A stretch of DNA of 64,000 bases from Actinomycetes bacterium (GTDB lineage: Bacteria; Actinomycetota; Coriobacteriia; Coriobacteriales; Eggerthellaceae), in assembly GCA_023460315.1 (NCBI GenBank), contig JAEWQO010000111.1:66815-130814 (forward strand). The letters are read 5' to 3'. The translations under genes were made by a program, and so were the position numbers. The notes beneath the pieces are model-generated. The model did no database searches. It was given only the letters and a program-made list of their open reading frames with translations, and was not told the origin of the DNA. Of the stretch, positions 16,682 through 24,046 are shown one piece after another (within the stretch, counting starts at the first letter, position 1; the number at the start of each line of letters is the position of its first letter).

Positions 16682-17609
16682 CTTCGCTCCCTCCAAGCAG
16701 CAGGTATAGGGCAGCCATGCGAGTAAGAACGCCGGCGTAGACTTGATCAAGGATGATCGAGCGCTCCGGATGGTCAGCCATGTAGCTATCAAGCTCGACG
16801 CCGCGGTTGATGGGACCGGGATGGCATATGAGCGCATCGCTTTTCATGAGATGTTCGCGTTCGCGCGTGAGACCGTAGAGCATGTTGTACTCGCGAAGGC
16901 TTGGATAGGGAGCCCCCTCGAGGCGCTCACGTTGGATGCGCAGCATGTAGACGACATCGAGATCCGGAAGCGTCTCGTCAAGATTGCTTGTCACCCGATC
17001 GGCGCCAAGTACGTCGGGACGAGCTGGCATGAGCGTCGGCGGGGCGACGACGGTGACGTCACAGCCCATGGTCTTCAACGCTGGGATAAGGGAACCGCAC
17101 ACGCGAGAGTGACCGATATCCCCCACAACCCCAACCTTGAGTCCGGCCAAGTCGCCCTTTCGCTCCCAAATTGAATAGAGATCGAGCAGGGCTTGGGTCG
17201 GATGCTGGTGTTTGCCATCGCCAGCGTCGATGACATGGGCACCGGAAACGTCGGCGATCTTGCGGGGTACGCCGGCATGCTTGTCACGCACGATGATCAT
17301 GTCGATCTTGTAGGAACAGAGCGTGTCAACCGTGTCGACAAGGCTCTCCCCCTTCACGGTCGAGGTGGAGCTTCCCCCGAAGTTCAAGCTGTTGGCAGAA
17401 AGTCGCTTCTCAGCTATTTCGAACGAAGACCGTGTGCGGGTGGAAGGCTCATTGAACATGTTGACGATGGTCGTGCCCTTGAGTGTGGGAACCTGCTTGA
17501 TGCGACGCTCGTTGACTTCCTTGAAGCGCACGGCCGTCTCAAGGATGGTCATGATGTCATCGGCGGAATACTCCGTGATATCGATAAGATGTCGGTGGTT
17601 GAAGGCCAT
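16665..17609 (-). CDS. pyrB: aspartate carbamoyltransferase catalytic chain
   Basis: Condenses carbamoyl phosphate (from CarAB) with aspartate. 314 residues, the usual length. The carbamoyl-phosphate site FNEPSTRTRSSFEIAEKRL is near residues 53-71, and HPTQALLDLYSIWE and the C-terminal HPGPINRGVEL are ATCase signatures. No pyrI gene is present, as expected for the PyrR-regulated type. It begins three bases after the pyrR stop. Confidence 0.97.
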   Translation of the reverse strand: MAFNHRHLIDITEYSADDIMTILETAVRFKEVNERRIKQVPTLKGTTIVNMFNEPSTRTRSSFEIAEKRLSANSLNFGGSSTSTVKGESLVDTVDTLCSYKIDMIIVRDKHAGVPRKIADVSGAHVIDAGDGKHQHPTQALLDLYSIWERKGDLAGLKVGVVGDIGHSRVCGSLIPALKTMGCDVTVVAPPTLMPARPDVLGADRVTSNLDETLPDLDVVYMLRIQRERLEGAPYPSLREYNMLYGLTREREHLMKSDALICHPGPINRGVELDSYMADHPERSIILDQVYAGVLTRMAALYLLLGGSEDGLVA

Positions 17610-17612
17610 GTC

Positions 17613-18200
17613 CTATTCGCCTCCCAGCGGTGCTGAACCCGGGCGCCTGCCCGGCTCGATGGACAGGATCTCAACCTCGGACTTTCCGTCGACCTCTTCG
17701 AGGAATAGCCGGACGTTCTCATCCGAAGAGGAGGGCACGTTCTTTCCCACATAATCGGCCCGAATGGGTAGTTCGCGATGGCCGCGGTCAACCAAAACGG
17801 CAAGCTGGACCGCAGCGGGGCGGCCGATGTCCATGAGTGCATCGAGTGCCGCGCGTATGGTGCGGCCGGTGTAGAGGACATCGTCGACAAGCACGACGGT
17901 CTTGCCGTCGAGATTGAAGAAAATGTCAGTCGAATGGACTTCCGGTGAGAGATGCGTTGCAAAGTCATCCCGATAGAAGCTGATGTCAAGCTTCCCCAGC
18001 GGCACCTTCGTGCCTTCGATCTTCTCGATCTTTTCTGCGAGCCTCGTGGCGAGCAAATCGCCGCGAGTGACGATGCCGACGACCGCGAGGTTGTCGGCTC
18101 CCCGGTTGGTCTCGAGGATCTGGTGCGCAATGCGCGTCAACGATCGTTCGATCTCGTCCGCGCCCATGCAGACCGATTTGACACGGCTTGCGTCGCTCAT
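17613..18200 (-). CDS. pyrR: PyrR, pyr-operon RNA-binding regulator / uracil phosphoribosyltransferase
   Basis: PyrR binds UMP/UTP and then a leader RNA hairpin to favour termination, and has weak uracil phosphoribosyltransferase activity. 195 residues, close to the family's 180. The PRPP loop is VVLVDDVLYTGRTIRAAL near residues 102-119; VGIVTRGDLLATRL and the N-terminal MGADEIERSLTRIAHQI are family features. The start at 18200 (MSDASRVKSV) follows AAAGGGG; codons further upstream lie within the leader and lack a ribosome site. Two matching RNA leaders lie in this window, ahead of pyrR itself and ahead of carA. Confidence 0.96.
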   Translation of the reverse strand: MSDASRVKSVCMGADEIERSLTRIAHQILETNRGADNLAVVGIVTRGDLLATRLAEKIEKIEGTKVPLGKLDISFYRDDFATHLSPEVHSTDIFFNLDGKTVVLVDDVLYTGRTIRAALDALMDIGRPAAVQLAVLVDRGHRELPIRADYVGKNVPSSSDENVRLFLEEVDGKSEVEILSIEPGRRPGSAPLGGE

Positions 18201-18293
18201 ACACACCCCTTTCATCTGAGTGCGTACAGACTTGACCGGCGCCTTCCCCTGCCAATCTCTTATCCCGGGAGGCAATGCCAGCCACGGGGCATG

Positions 18294-18413
18294 AAAAAAG
18301 CCTCCGCGACGGACAAAGGCTTCGACTCACTTGCGCTCTTTTTCGGGTGAGCGCTTGAGGGTGTTACCTTGTCGGTCTCTCTGTACCGCTTTTAAAGGAC
18401 TGGCGGCAGTATA
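18294..18413 (-). promoter_or_regulatory. pyrR promoter and PyrR-type transcription attenuator
   Basis: Minus strand: TATACT -10 box (18408-18413), then a conserved block (18366-18389) reading GCGGTACAGAGAGACCG and GACAAGGT. An intrinsic terminator follows (stem AAGCCT/AGGCTT at 18298-18303 and 18317-18322, with an inner CCG/CGG pair) and six Ts at 18294-18299. The GACAAGG segment can pair with CCTTTGTC in the terminator arm to make an antiterminator. The block is nearly identical to the carA leader. Confidence 0.85.
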
Positions 18414-18567
18414 GGCGCTTTCCCAACATTTGATAACCCCCTTTTCGAAGATTGAAGAAAAACTGTGGGAAAGACCGCAGGAGGGCAAACCATGGGCCGC
18501 GAGGTTGTCGGCGCTCGGGCCGATCCCCCACCCCGCACCTTGGACAAACCATGAGCTGCGGGATTGC

Positions 18568-18665
18568 TGCCGTCGCCAAAGGGATTGCGGGTTGCTGCTG
18601 CGAGAAGACGAGCACTCCGAGCCCTACGTCCATGCCGTCGCCAAAAAGGTTGCGGGTTGCTGCTG
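18568..18665. repeat. 33-base direct repeats
   Basis: Two near-identical 33-base blocks (18568-18600 and 18633-18665, about three differences) recur with a 65-base period; a weaker AAACCATG-GC pair occurs just to the left. The whole spacer 18414-19009 lacks a gene I can support. Confidence 0.7.
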
Positions 18666-18707
18666 TCAAAGCTGTTGCGAATGTCCGAGGGCGTTGCAGT
18701 GCTCGAC

Positions 18708-18839
18708 GATGCCGCGAGCCGTCGAAATGGCAAGGCCTTCCGCTCGAAAAAACGACCGTCTAATAATTGACCTGGCATTTCTTTGAGCGTGCCGTGTTTG
18801 AGGCGATGCATTCTTGCCATTTCGACGGCTCGCGGCATC
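18708..18839. repeat. inverted-repeat element, copy B
   Basis: Perfect 27-base arms (18708-18734 and 18813-18839) enclose 78 bases. The central 21 bases of the arms equal the arms of copy A at 227-363. It is placed 295 bases upstream of the pyrR promoter, so A and B lie outside the two ends of the pyrimidine region. Confidence 0.8.
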
Positions 18840-18883
18840 AAGGGATGGTCGGCGAACCTGAATTCATTCGGACTCCCTCCGAC

Positions 18884-18995
18884 CGCCTTCTCCCGCCCGT
18901 GCATTCTGCCGCTCGGGCGCCGTCATCTGCCTGAGGCGGAACGCCATCCGGCCCGCCTTCTCCTGTCCGTCATCTGACTGCCTTCTCCCGCCCGT
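18884..18995. repeat. degenerate 17-base repeats downstream of amrS
   Basis: Three copies of a CGCCTTCTCCCGCCCGT-like unit at 18884-18900, 18954-18970 and 18979-18995, with a CGTCATCTG block repeated between them. They lie just past the amrS stop. Confidence 0.6.
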
Positions 18996-19009
18996 CCTGC
19001 CCTTGGCGT

Positions 19010-19849
19010 TCAAGAACCTACGAGAACGTCCGCAAGATAATGGCCGGCGACGGTGGCAAGGCGGCGCAGAGATTGCGTTGCCGTGGGTGGGCGGTCAGCC
19101 ATGCGGTGACAAGGATAAAATCGCGTGAGATGGAAGGGAATGGACGGATCAAGCGAGGCGACCCACCGTGCGGAAGCGGCAATCTCATCCTCGTCGTCGT
19201 TCAAGCCAGGAACCACGAGTGTCGTTATCTCGAGATGACAACTTGCGCACGAGGCGATGGCCTCGATAGACCGTTTGACGGTTGCGAAATCACCGCCCAA
19301 CACGTCATAAACCTCCTGAGAGAAGCCCTTGAGGTCGATGTTGGCCGCATCGATGAAGGGCAGCACCTCGGCAAGAGGCTCCTGGTTGACCATGCCATTG
19401 CTCACCACGACATTCAGGAGACCATTTTCGTGAGCAAGCTGCGCCGCGTCCCGAACGAACTCGAAGCCGACAAAGGGCTCGTTGTAGGTATAGGCGATGC
19501 CGACGGCGCCCTGATCCTGCATCAGCGTCGCCATGGCCACGAGATCGGCAGGTCTCATCGTGCGCCAAGGTACATCTTCGGCTCCCGCGCAGGCAATCGA
19601 CGCATTCTGGCAGAACGGGCACCGCAGGTTACAGCCGTAGGAGCCGACGGACAGGACAAAAGTTCCCGGCAGGAATCGAGCGAGGGGCTTCTTCTCCATG
19701 GGATCAAGGGCCAGCGACGTGATCCGGCCATAGTTCTCGTCGACAACCGCGCCATCGCGTGCGATGCGGGCGCGGCAGATTCCGTGACGTCCTTCAGAAA
19801 GGATGCAGGCATGGGGACAGATAGGGCAAATCGCCTTATCCTGATCAGG
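19010..19849 (-). CDS. amrS: AmmeMemoRadiSam system radical SAM enzyme
   Basis: A 279-residue radical SAM protein of the PflA-like AmrS family. The cluster motif is CNLRCPFCQ in SVGSYGCNLRCPFCQN, an upstream CPICPHACILSEGRHGICR carries extra cysteines typical of AmrS, and YTYNEPFVGFEF and DIDLKGF-like ANIDLKGFS follow. The reaction of this widespread system is unknown. The start is uncertain: GTG at 19849 (chosen, seven bases past the upstream stop) or GTG at 19870 inside the upstream gene. It is coupled to the AmrB-AmrA fusion gene. Confidence 0.9.
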   Translation of the reverse strand, partial: PDQDKAICPICPHACILSEGRHGICRARIARDGAVVDENYGRITSLALDPMEKKPLARFLPGTFVLSVGSYGCNLRCPFCQNASIACAGAEDVPWRTMRPADLVAMATLMQDQGAVGIAYTYNEPFVGFEFVRDAAQLAHENGLLNVVVSNGMVNQEPLAEVLPFIDAANIDLKGFSQEVYDVLGGDFATVKRSIEAIASCASCHLEITTLVVPGLNDDEDEIAASARWVASLDPSIPFHLTRFYPCHRMADRPPTATQSLRRLATVAGHYLADVLVGS

Positions 19850-19856
19850 CACGGGA

Positions 19857-21263
19857 CTATTCGCCGCCACGCTCGTGGCGGATGACCTCAAAGCGTTCGA
19901 GGCGAAAGTCGTCGTCGGACGCATCGATGCCGGCCTTGCGCTTCGCGATAGCCACCTGCTCAGCGGCGGTCTGGACGCCTGCGAGATTCGGAAGGAGAAG
20001 GCCGCGGCGATATCCCTGCGTCACGATGACGCCATAACGCGCCGGATCGAGCTCATCGAGCGATCCGACCGACTCAGGCGGGAACAGCACGTCGACCGAG
20101 TACGAGAGATGTCCCAGCTCGTCAACCTCGACAGGAGGAAACCGGGGATCCTCGCTCGCTGCTGAGATGCCGTTGCGAATGACCTCTTCTGCTATGCTGC
20201 CCGACACCGGCTCGATGGTGCCGATGCAGCCACGCAGACCGGCAGGGCCATGGATCGTCACGAACACCCCCGCTCTCCTCTGCGTGAATTCAGCCGGAAG
20301 TCCCTTCGGAAGCACGATACGCCGACCAGTGCGCACGAATTCCTCGACTGCATCCTGGGCGAGCGCAAGAAGCGGGTCGGAAGAAGCAGCGACCTCCTCC
20401 CTCCCCCCTTGCCCTTGCTCGGCGAACCCCGTGTGGGAGACCCTATGCTCGGGAGAGGCATCCCCTTCCCTCTCGAACGCAGCAACGGCATACCCCACGC
20501 CGAAAGGCCCCTCGTAGCTGAGAAGCTCAGAGGAGAAGGGTGCGTCCTCCAGAGCGCCTGCCATAACCTGAAACGAGCGGAGGCCGCACTCGGCAGCCCG
20601 GTCGAGGAACGCCTTATCGAAAGAGAACAGGCCCTTCAGATCTCCCGATTCGAGCATTCGCACCACGTCACGGTCGAATTTCGGTCCCTCCGGAGCGAAT
20701 CCGTACGGGCCATCCTCCTCAAGCCGGTGGGACAGGTCTCCGCTGGCGACAAGCACGGTCTTCCGACCAAGATCCGCCGCAGCCTCGGCAAGGCAGCGTC
20801 CGATGCGAAGATGGTCCTCGGCAGGGAGGCCCGAAAGCCCGAGCCGAACGAGGCGATACTCGTCATAGACCGCATTCACGAAATACAGGGGAACGAACGT
20901 CGCGTGGTCGAGTTCGCCATCCCGCGTCCCGCTGCCGCACAGCGGGACGCCATGGGCGCGCGCACAAGCGGCAAGGGACGAGACGAATTGCTGATCATAG
21001 GACACGTTCATGGCAATGTCCCATGCGCCGAAGTCGCCCATGCTCCCATGCGCGGCATCGCCGGTCGAAACATGGAAGCAATCCCGATACAGGGGCGCAT
21101 GAGGAGAAACGACGACGATGGTGTCAGGCTTCATGCCCGCTATGCGGCGAGACACCTCTTCATACGCATTGATGGTGTTTTGGATGGCACGCTCTTCCCC
21201 ACGTCCGACCTCCGGCACGATGAGCGGAGGATGGGGCACGACGTAGGCGGCGACGATTCCCAT
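19857..21263 (-). CDS. AmmeMemoRadiSam fusion: Memo-like/LigB domain plus AMMECR1 domain
   Basis: A 468-residue fusion. Residues 1 to about 270 match class III extradiol dioxygenase/Memo-like proteins (AYVVPHPPLIVPEVGRGE, TIVVVSPHAPLYRD, VLVASGDLSHRL). A low-complexity linker leads to a C-terminal AMMECR1 (AmrA) domain from about residue 300 (AGVFVTIHGPAGLRGCIGT with the invariant LRGCIG, then SVDVLFPPE). Together with amrS it completes the three-part system in two genes. ATG at 21263 is preceded by AAGGAG. Confidence 0.92.
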   Translation of the reverse strand: MGIVAAYVVPHPPLIVPEVGRGEERAIQNTINAYEEVSRRIAGMKPDTIVVVSPHAPLYRDCFHVSTGDAAHGSMGDFGAWDIAMNVSYDQQFVSSLAACARAHGVPLCGSGTRDGELDHATFVPLYFVNAVYDEYRLVRLGLSGLPAEDHLRIGRCLAEAAADLGRKTVLVASGDLSHRLEEDGPYGFAPEGPKFDRDVVRMLESGDLKGLFSFDKAFLDRAAECGLRSFQVMAGALEDAPFSSELLSYEGPFGVGYAVAAFEREGDASPEHRVSHTGFAEQGQGGREEVAASSDPLLALAQDAVEEFVRTGRRIVLPKGLPAEFTQRRAGVFVTIHGPAGLRGCIGTIEPVSGSIAEEVIRNGISAASEDPRFPPVEVDELGHLSYSVDVLFPPESVGSLDELDPARYGVIVTQGYRRGLLLPNLAGVQTAAEQVAIAKRKAGIDASDDDFRLERFEVIRHERGGE

Positions 21264-21428
21264 GAAAGACTCCTTTTCGCAATCCGACCAGCCCGCGCGT
21301 TCCAGCGAGATGCGCAGGGACTCTTCGCGTCATTGTACACCGCCGCCTCGGAGGTGCAGGTAACGATACGCCAGCAAGAAGCTTCAAGCCATCTTGTCAG
21401 AAAAGGGATCCTTCCACATCGGGCAGAA

Positions 21429-22268
21429 TCAGACAGAGGCGGCAGTTCTCTCGAGCTCATGCAGCCGCTCACGCGCCTCACGGACGCACGAGAGCAGATT
21501 ACCTCGGTCAACGACGAAACGGAGGCAGAGCAGCTCGCGCTCGACATGGTCCAGGCGCTGCGCCGCCCCCGCTTCCTCCCACGCAGCTTCGACGCGTGCT
21601 CGCAGCTCTCCCGCGCTTGCTTCACGAACCCGGGAGAGCAGGTCGGCCAATCTTTCGTCGTCGCCATCGCGTTGTGCCAGGAGAATGTCTCGCTCCCCCG
21701 AGAGATACTGCCGATGATCGTTTCCGTCCGGAACGTTCGCCGCATTGAGATCGGCTTCTGCCTGGTCAAGCGCCTTCAGCGCGGCCTCGGGTCCAAGCAG
21801 CTGCCGCACGGGCGGTTCCATATGGAGACAGAGAGCCGCCCTCGTCGCCGGCCTGCGCGCCTTATCCACGCTGATGCGCAGGCCGTCGGCAAGCTTCACG
21901 GCCTCATGGATGCGCCCGAGGTCCAGGAGGGCCAGACAATAGTAAGACGCATACCACGAGGCACTCTCGTCGAACGGCGGCCTCATGCGTGACGTGATCG
22001 AGCTTCCTTTATCGACGAATGCCTGCGGATCGCATCCGTTTGAAAACAGGTTCACCAACCTCGACGCCTCGTCAAAGGCCAAATCAGCCATTCTTTTTCC
22101 GATCAGGAGAGTGCCGAGAACCACCAGGGCAACCGCGGTCAACATCCCCCATGGTTCAAACAGCACCGGCCTTCCCGTCACCAGCGTCGCCACAACGACA
22201 AAGATGAGCGCAGGCAAAGGGCTGAGGACAGAGGTCTTGATGAGATAGTTCTTCACAAAGGGCAGCAA
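21429..22268 (-). CDS. hypothetical membrane protein with helical cytoplasmic domain
   Basis: A 279-residue protein not assigned to a family. Two hydrophobic segments near the N-terminus (SPLPALIFVVVATLVTG and GMLTAVALVVLGTLLIG) form a hairpin anchor. The rest is Ala/Leu/Glu-rich and helical with repeated alpha-hairpins that look TPR-like (ASWYASYYCLALLDLGRIHE, PEAALKALDQAEADLNAA). The start is TTG at 22268, supported by GGGAG five or six bases upstream; GTG four codons later is an alternative. It is separated from the AmmeMemoRadiSam genes by 165 bases. Confidence 0.7.
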   Translation of the reverse strand: MLPFVKNYLIKTSVLSPLPALIFVVVATLVTGRPVLFEPWGMLTAVALVVLGTLLIGKRMADLAFDEASRLVNLFSNGCDPQAFVDKGSSITSRMRPPFDESASWYASYYCLALLDLGRIHEAVKLADGLRISVDKARRPATRAALCLHMEPPVRQLLGPEAALKALDQAEADLNAANVPDGNDHRQYLSGERDILLAQRDGDDERLADLLSRVREASAGELRARVEAAWEEAGAAQRLDHVERELLCLRFVVDRGNLLSCVREARERLHELERTAASV

Positions 22269-22978
22269 GGAGACTCCCGTCGATCGACGCTCCGCACGTA
22301 TGCGACCATGCTACCACAGGATGCCGGAGCACGGCGAATGGGCAGCGTCACCGAGCCTGGATTTCGAACAGCACCATTCCCCTCACCAAAAGACCGAAAC
22401 AGGCAACCAGACCCCGCTCGACGGACGTCTTCCACAGAACGGGAACAAGCCGGGCCAGGGGTCGCCGGTTGGAAATCGAGCAGAGGAGGGTCCCATGACG
22501 AACAGCACCAAACTGCCTTATGACAGGGTGCGAGTCACCGGGTCCATGGCTGCCCGAGCAGACCGTTCGACAGGAATGCCAGAGGACGATCATGCCCTCG
22601 ACGAAACATCGTATGACCGCCGAGGACCCGGGCGGTCACGCATGCTTGCGCTTTCGCCTTGAAGGGACAAGCCTCGGCCTCACAAACAATGTCGCCGCCT
22701 ACAAGGGTCTCTCCGATGCGCACATCCCTGCCTTCCTACCGGATTGGCCGAAAACCATGCAGCAGGATTGCAGCGTGCAGCAATGCTTTTCTGTCGGATT
22801 GGCTGAGATTGGATGATAGGGGTAGTTTTCTTGGAAAGGGAGCTAATACGGAATTTCCCCCCTGGCTCTTTCCGTCTATTCGGTCGGCTGTCCACTGAAG
22901 AACTGCCCCTATGTCTCTTTCTTAGCCAATCCGCCCATCGGCCGGTCCGGATGACCGCCTCGTTTTATGGATTGCTTC
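22269..22978. other. gene-free spacer
   Basis: About 700 bases in which I see no gene I can support: the open frames are short, lack ribosome sites and resemble nothing known. The right half contains the 139-base palindromic element listed next. Confidence 0.5.
22795..22933. repeat. 139-base imperfect palindromic element
   Basis: Ends CGGATTGGCT (22795-22804) and AGCCAATCCG (22924-22933) are inverted copies, and further in ATAGGGGTAGTTTTCTT pairs with a segment at 22893-22910. About 40 bases per arm match at roughly 80 percent by eye. No coding content; it resembles a MITE or a large regulatory hairpin. It lies just downstream of the aldo/keto reductase stop. Confidence 0.6.
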
Positions 22979-23839
22979 TCAGAAGTCGATGGTGTCCGGA
23001 TCAAGACCGCTCTGCCCGAGGGGATCGAGGGCATCGATACGCTCCAGATCCTCGTCGGAGATATGGAACCAGAACACACGTGCATTTTCGGCGATACGTC
23101 CTGCGTTTGTCGACTTCGGCAAGGGTATGGCACGCCGTTGCAGGCACCAGCGGACACACAGCTGAGCCACGGTGCACCCATACACGGCAGCGATGTCGAT
23201 CAGCTGCCTGTTTTCCAACACGCGGCCTGCACCGAGGGGAGACCATGCTTCCATGACGATATCGTTCCGATCGCAGAAATCCCGGGTTTCAAGTTGATTG
23301 CATCCCGGATGAAGCTCTATCTGGTTCACCATGGGAAGAATGCTTGCCCCATCCATAAGCGCCTCAAGATGGGCTGGCTTGAAATTGCTCACCCCGATGG
23401 ACCGAACGAGCCCCTGAGCATAGAGCGACTCAAGAGCGCGCCAGGTCTCCGCATTGGTGTGCTTCCAGTCGGGATCGACGTGCGACGAGGCGGGCCAATG
23501 GATCAGATAGAGGTCAAGGTAGTCGAGGCCGAGCTTCTTTCGAGATGACTCGAAAGCGGCAAGGGTCTTGTCATACCTGCGATCGGTATTCCATACTTTC
23601 GTGGTCACGAACACGTCTTCGCGGGGAATGTCAGATTTCGCCAGCGCCTCCCCAACCGTCTCCTCATTGCCGTAGGCAGCGGCAGTATCGATGTGGCGAT
23701 AGCCATCCGCAAGAGCTTGATGCAGGGAATCGGCCCCTTTCTCGCCTTCCGGCATCTTCCACGTTCCAAAGCCTACGCACGGAATCTCATAGCCGTTTCT
23801 CAGGGCTATAGCATCTTGGGCGTTTTGCAAGTCAGTCAT
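22979..23839 (-). CDS. aldo/keto reductase
   Basis: A 286-residue cytoplasmic NAD(P)H-dependent oxidoreductase of the AKR superfamily, probably reducing 2-oxo or aldehyde substrates (2,5-diketo-gluconate reductase-like group). The catalytic tetrad is visible: Asp and Tyr in HIDTAAAYGNEE, Lys in VTTKVWNTD, His in YLIHWP. SIGVSNFKPAHLE and IPLPKSTNAGRI form the cofactor site. ATG at 23839 follows AGGAGGT. Downstream of, and co-oriented with, the acyl-CoA ligase genes, with a 207-base gap. Confidence 0.93.
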   Translation of the reverse strand: MTDLQNAQDAIALRNGYEIPCVGFGTWKMPEGEKGADSLHQALADGYRHIDTAAAYGNEETVGEALAKSDIPREDVFVTTKVWNTDRRYDKTLAAFESSRKKLGLDYLDLYLIHWPASSHVDPDWKHTNAETWRALESLYAQGLVRSIGVSNFKPAHLEALMDGASILPMVNQIELHPGCNQLETRDFCDRNDIVMEAWSPLGAGRVLENRQLIDIAAVYGCTVAQLCVRWCLQRRAIPLPKSTNAGRIAENARVFWFHISDEDLERIDALDPLGQSGLDPDTIDF

Positions 23840-24046
23840 GCCGTACCTCCTGTCGCGAGCGCGGCCGACAGCGGCAGGCCGCGCATCCGGTTTGGTTGAT
23901 ACGTGCACGATACCGCTTTGTGTTTCCAACCCAGCGAATCGTTGCGTGATCGTTGGGCATGAAACCACAGAAACCTGACACGGGAGACGCCCCGCAGAGA
24001 GGCCGTCTGACCCTGCCCCGGAGAACAATTTCACCGAGGCTTTCGG

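Noticed and set aside
18392..18904. 170-codon minus-strand frame in the repeat-rich spacer
   Set aside because: It is built from the direct and inverted repeats listed there and has no recognisable domain or ribosome site.
20250..21992. 580-codon plus-strand open frame
   Set aside because: It runs antisense through the AmmeMemoRadiSam fusion and the neighbouring membrane-protein gene, both well supported; GC-rich codon use on the minus strand leaves this frame open by chance.
22300..22662. 120-codon plus-strand frame
   Set aside because: Low-complexity translation, no ribosome site, and no partner gene; treated as non-coding.
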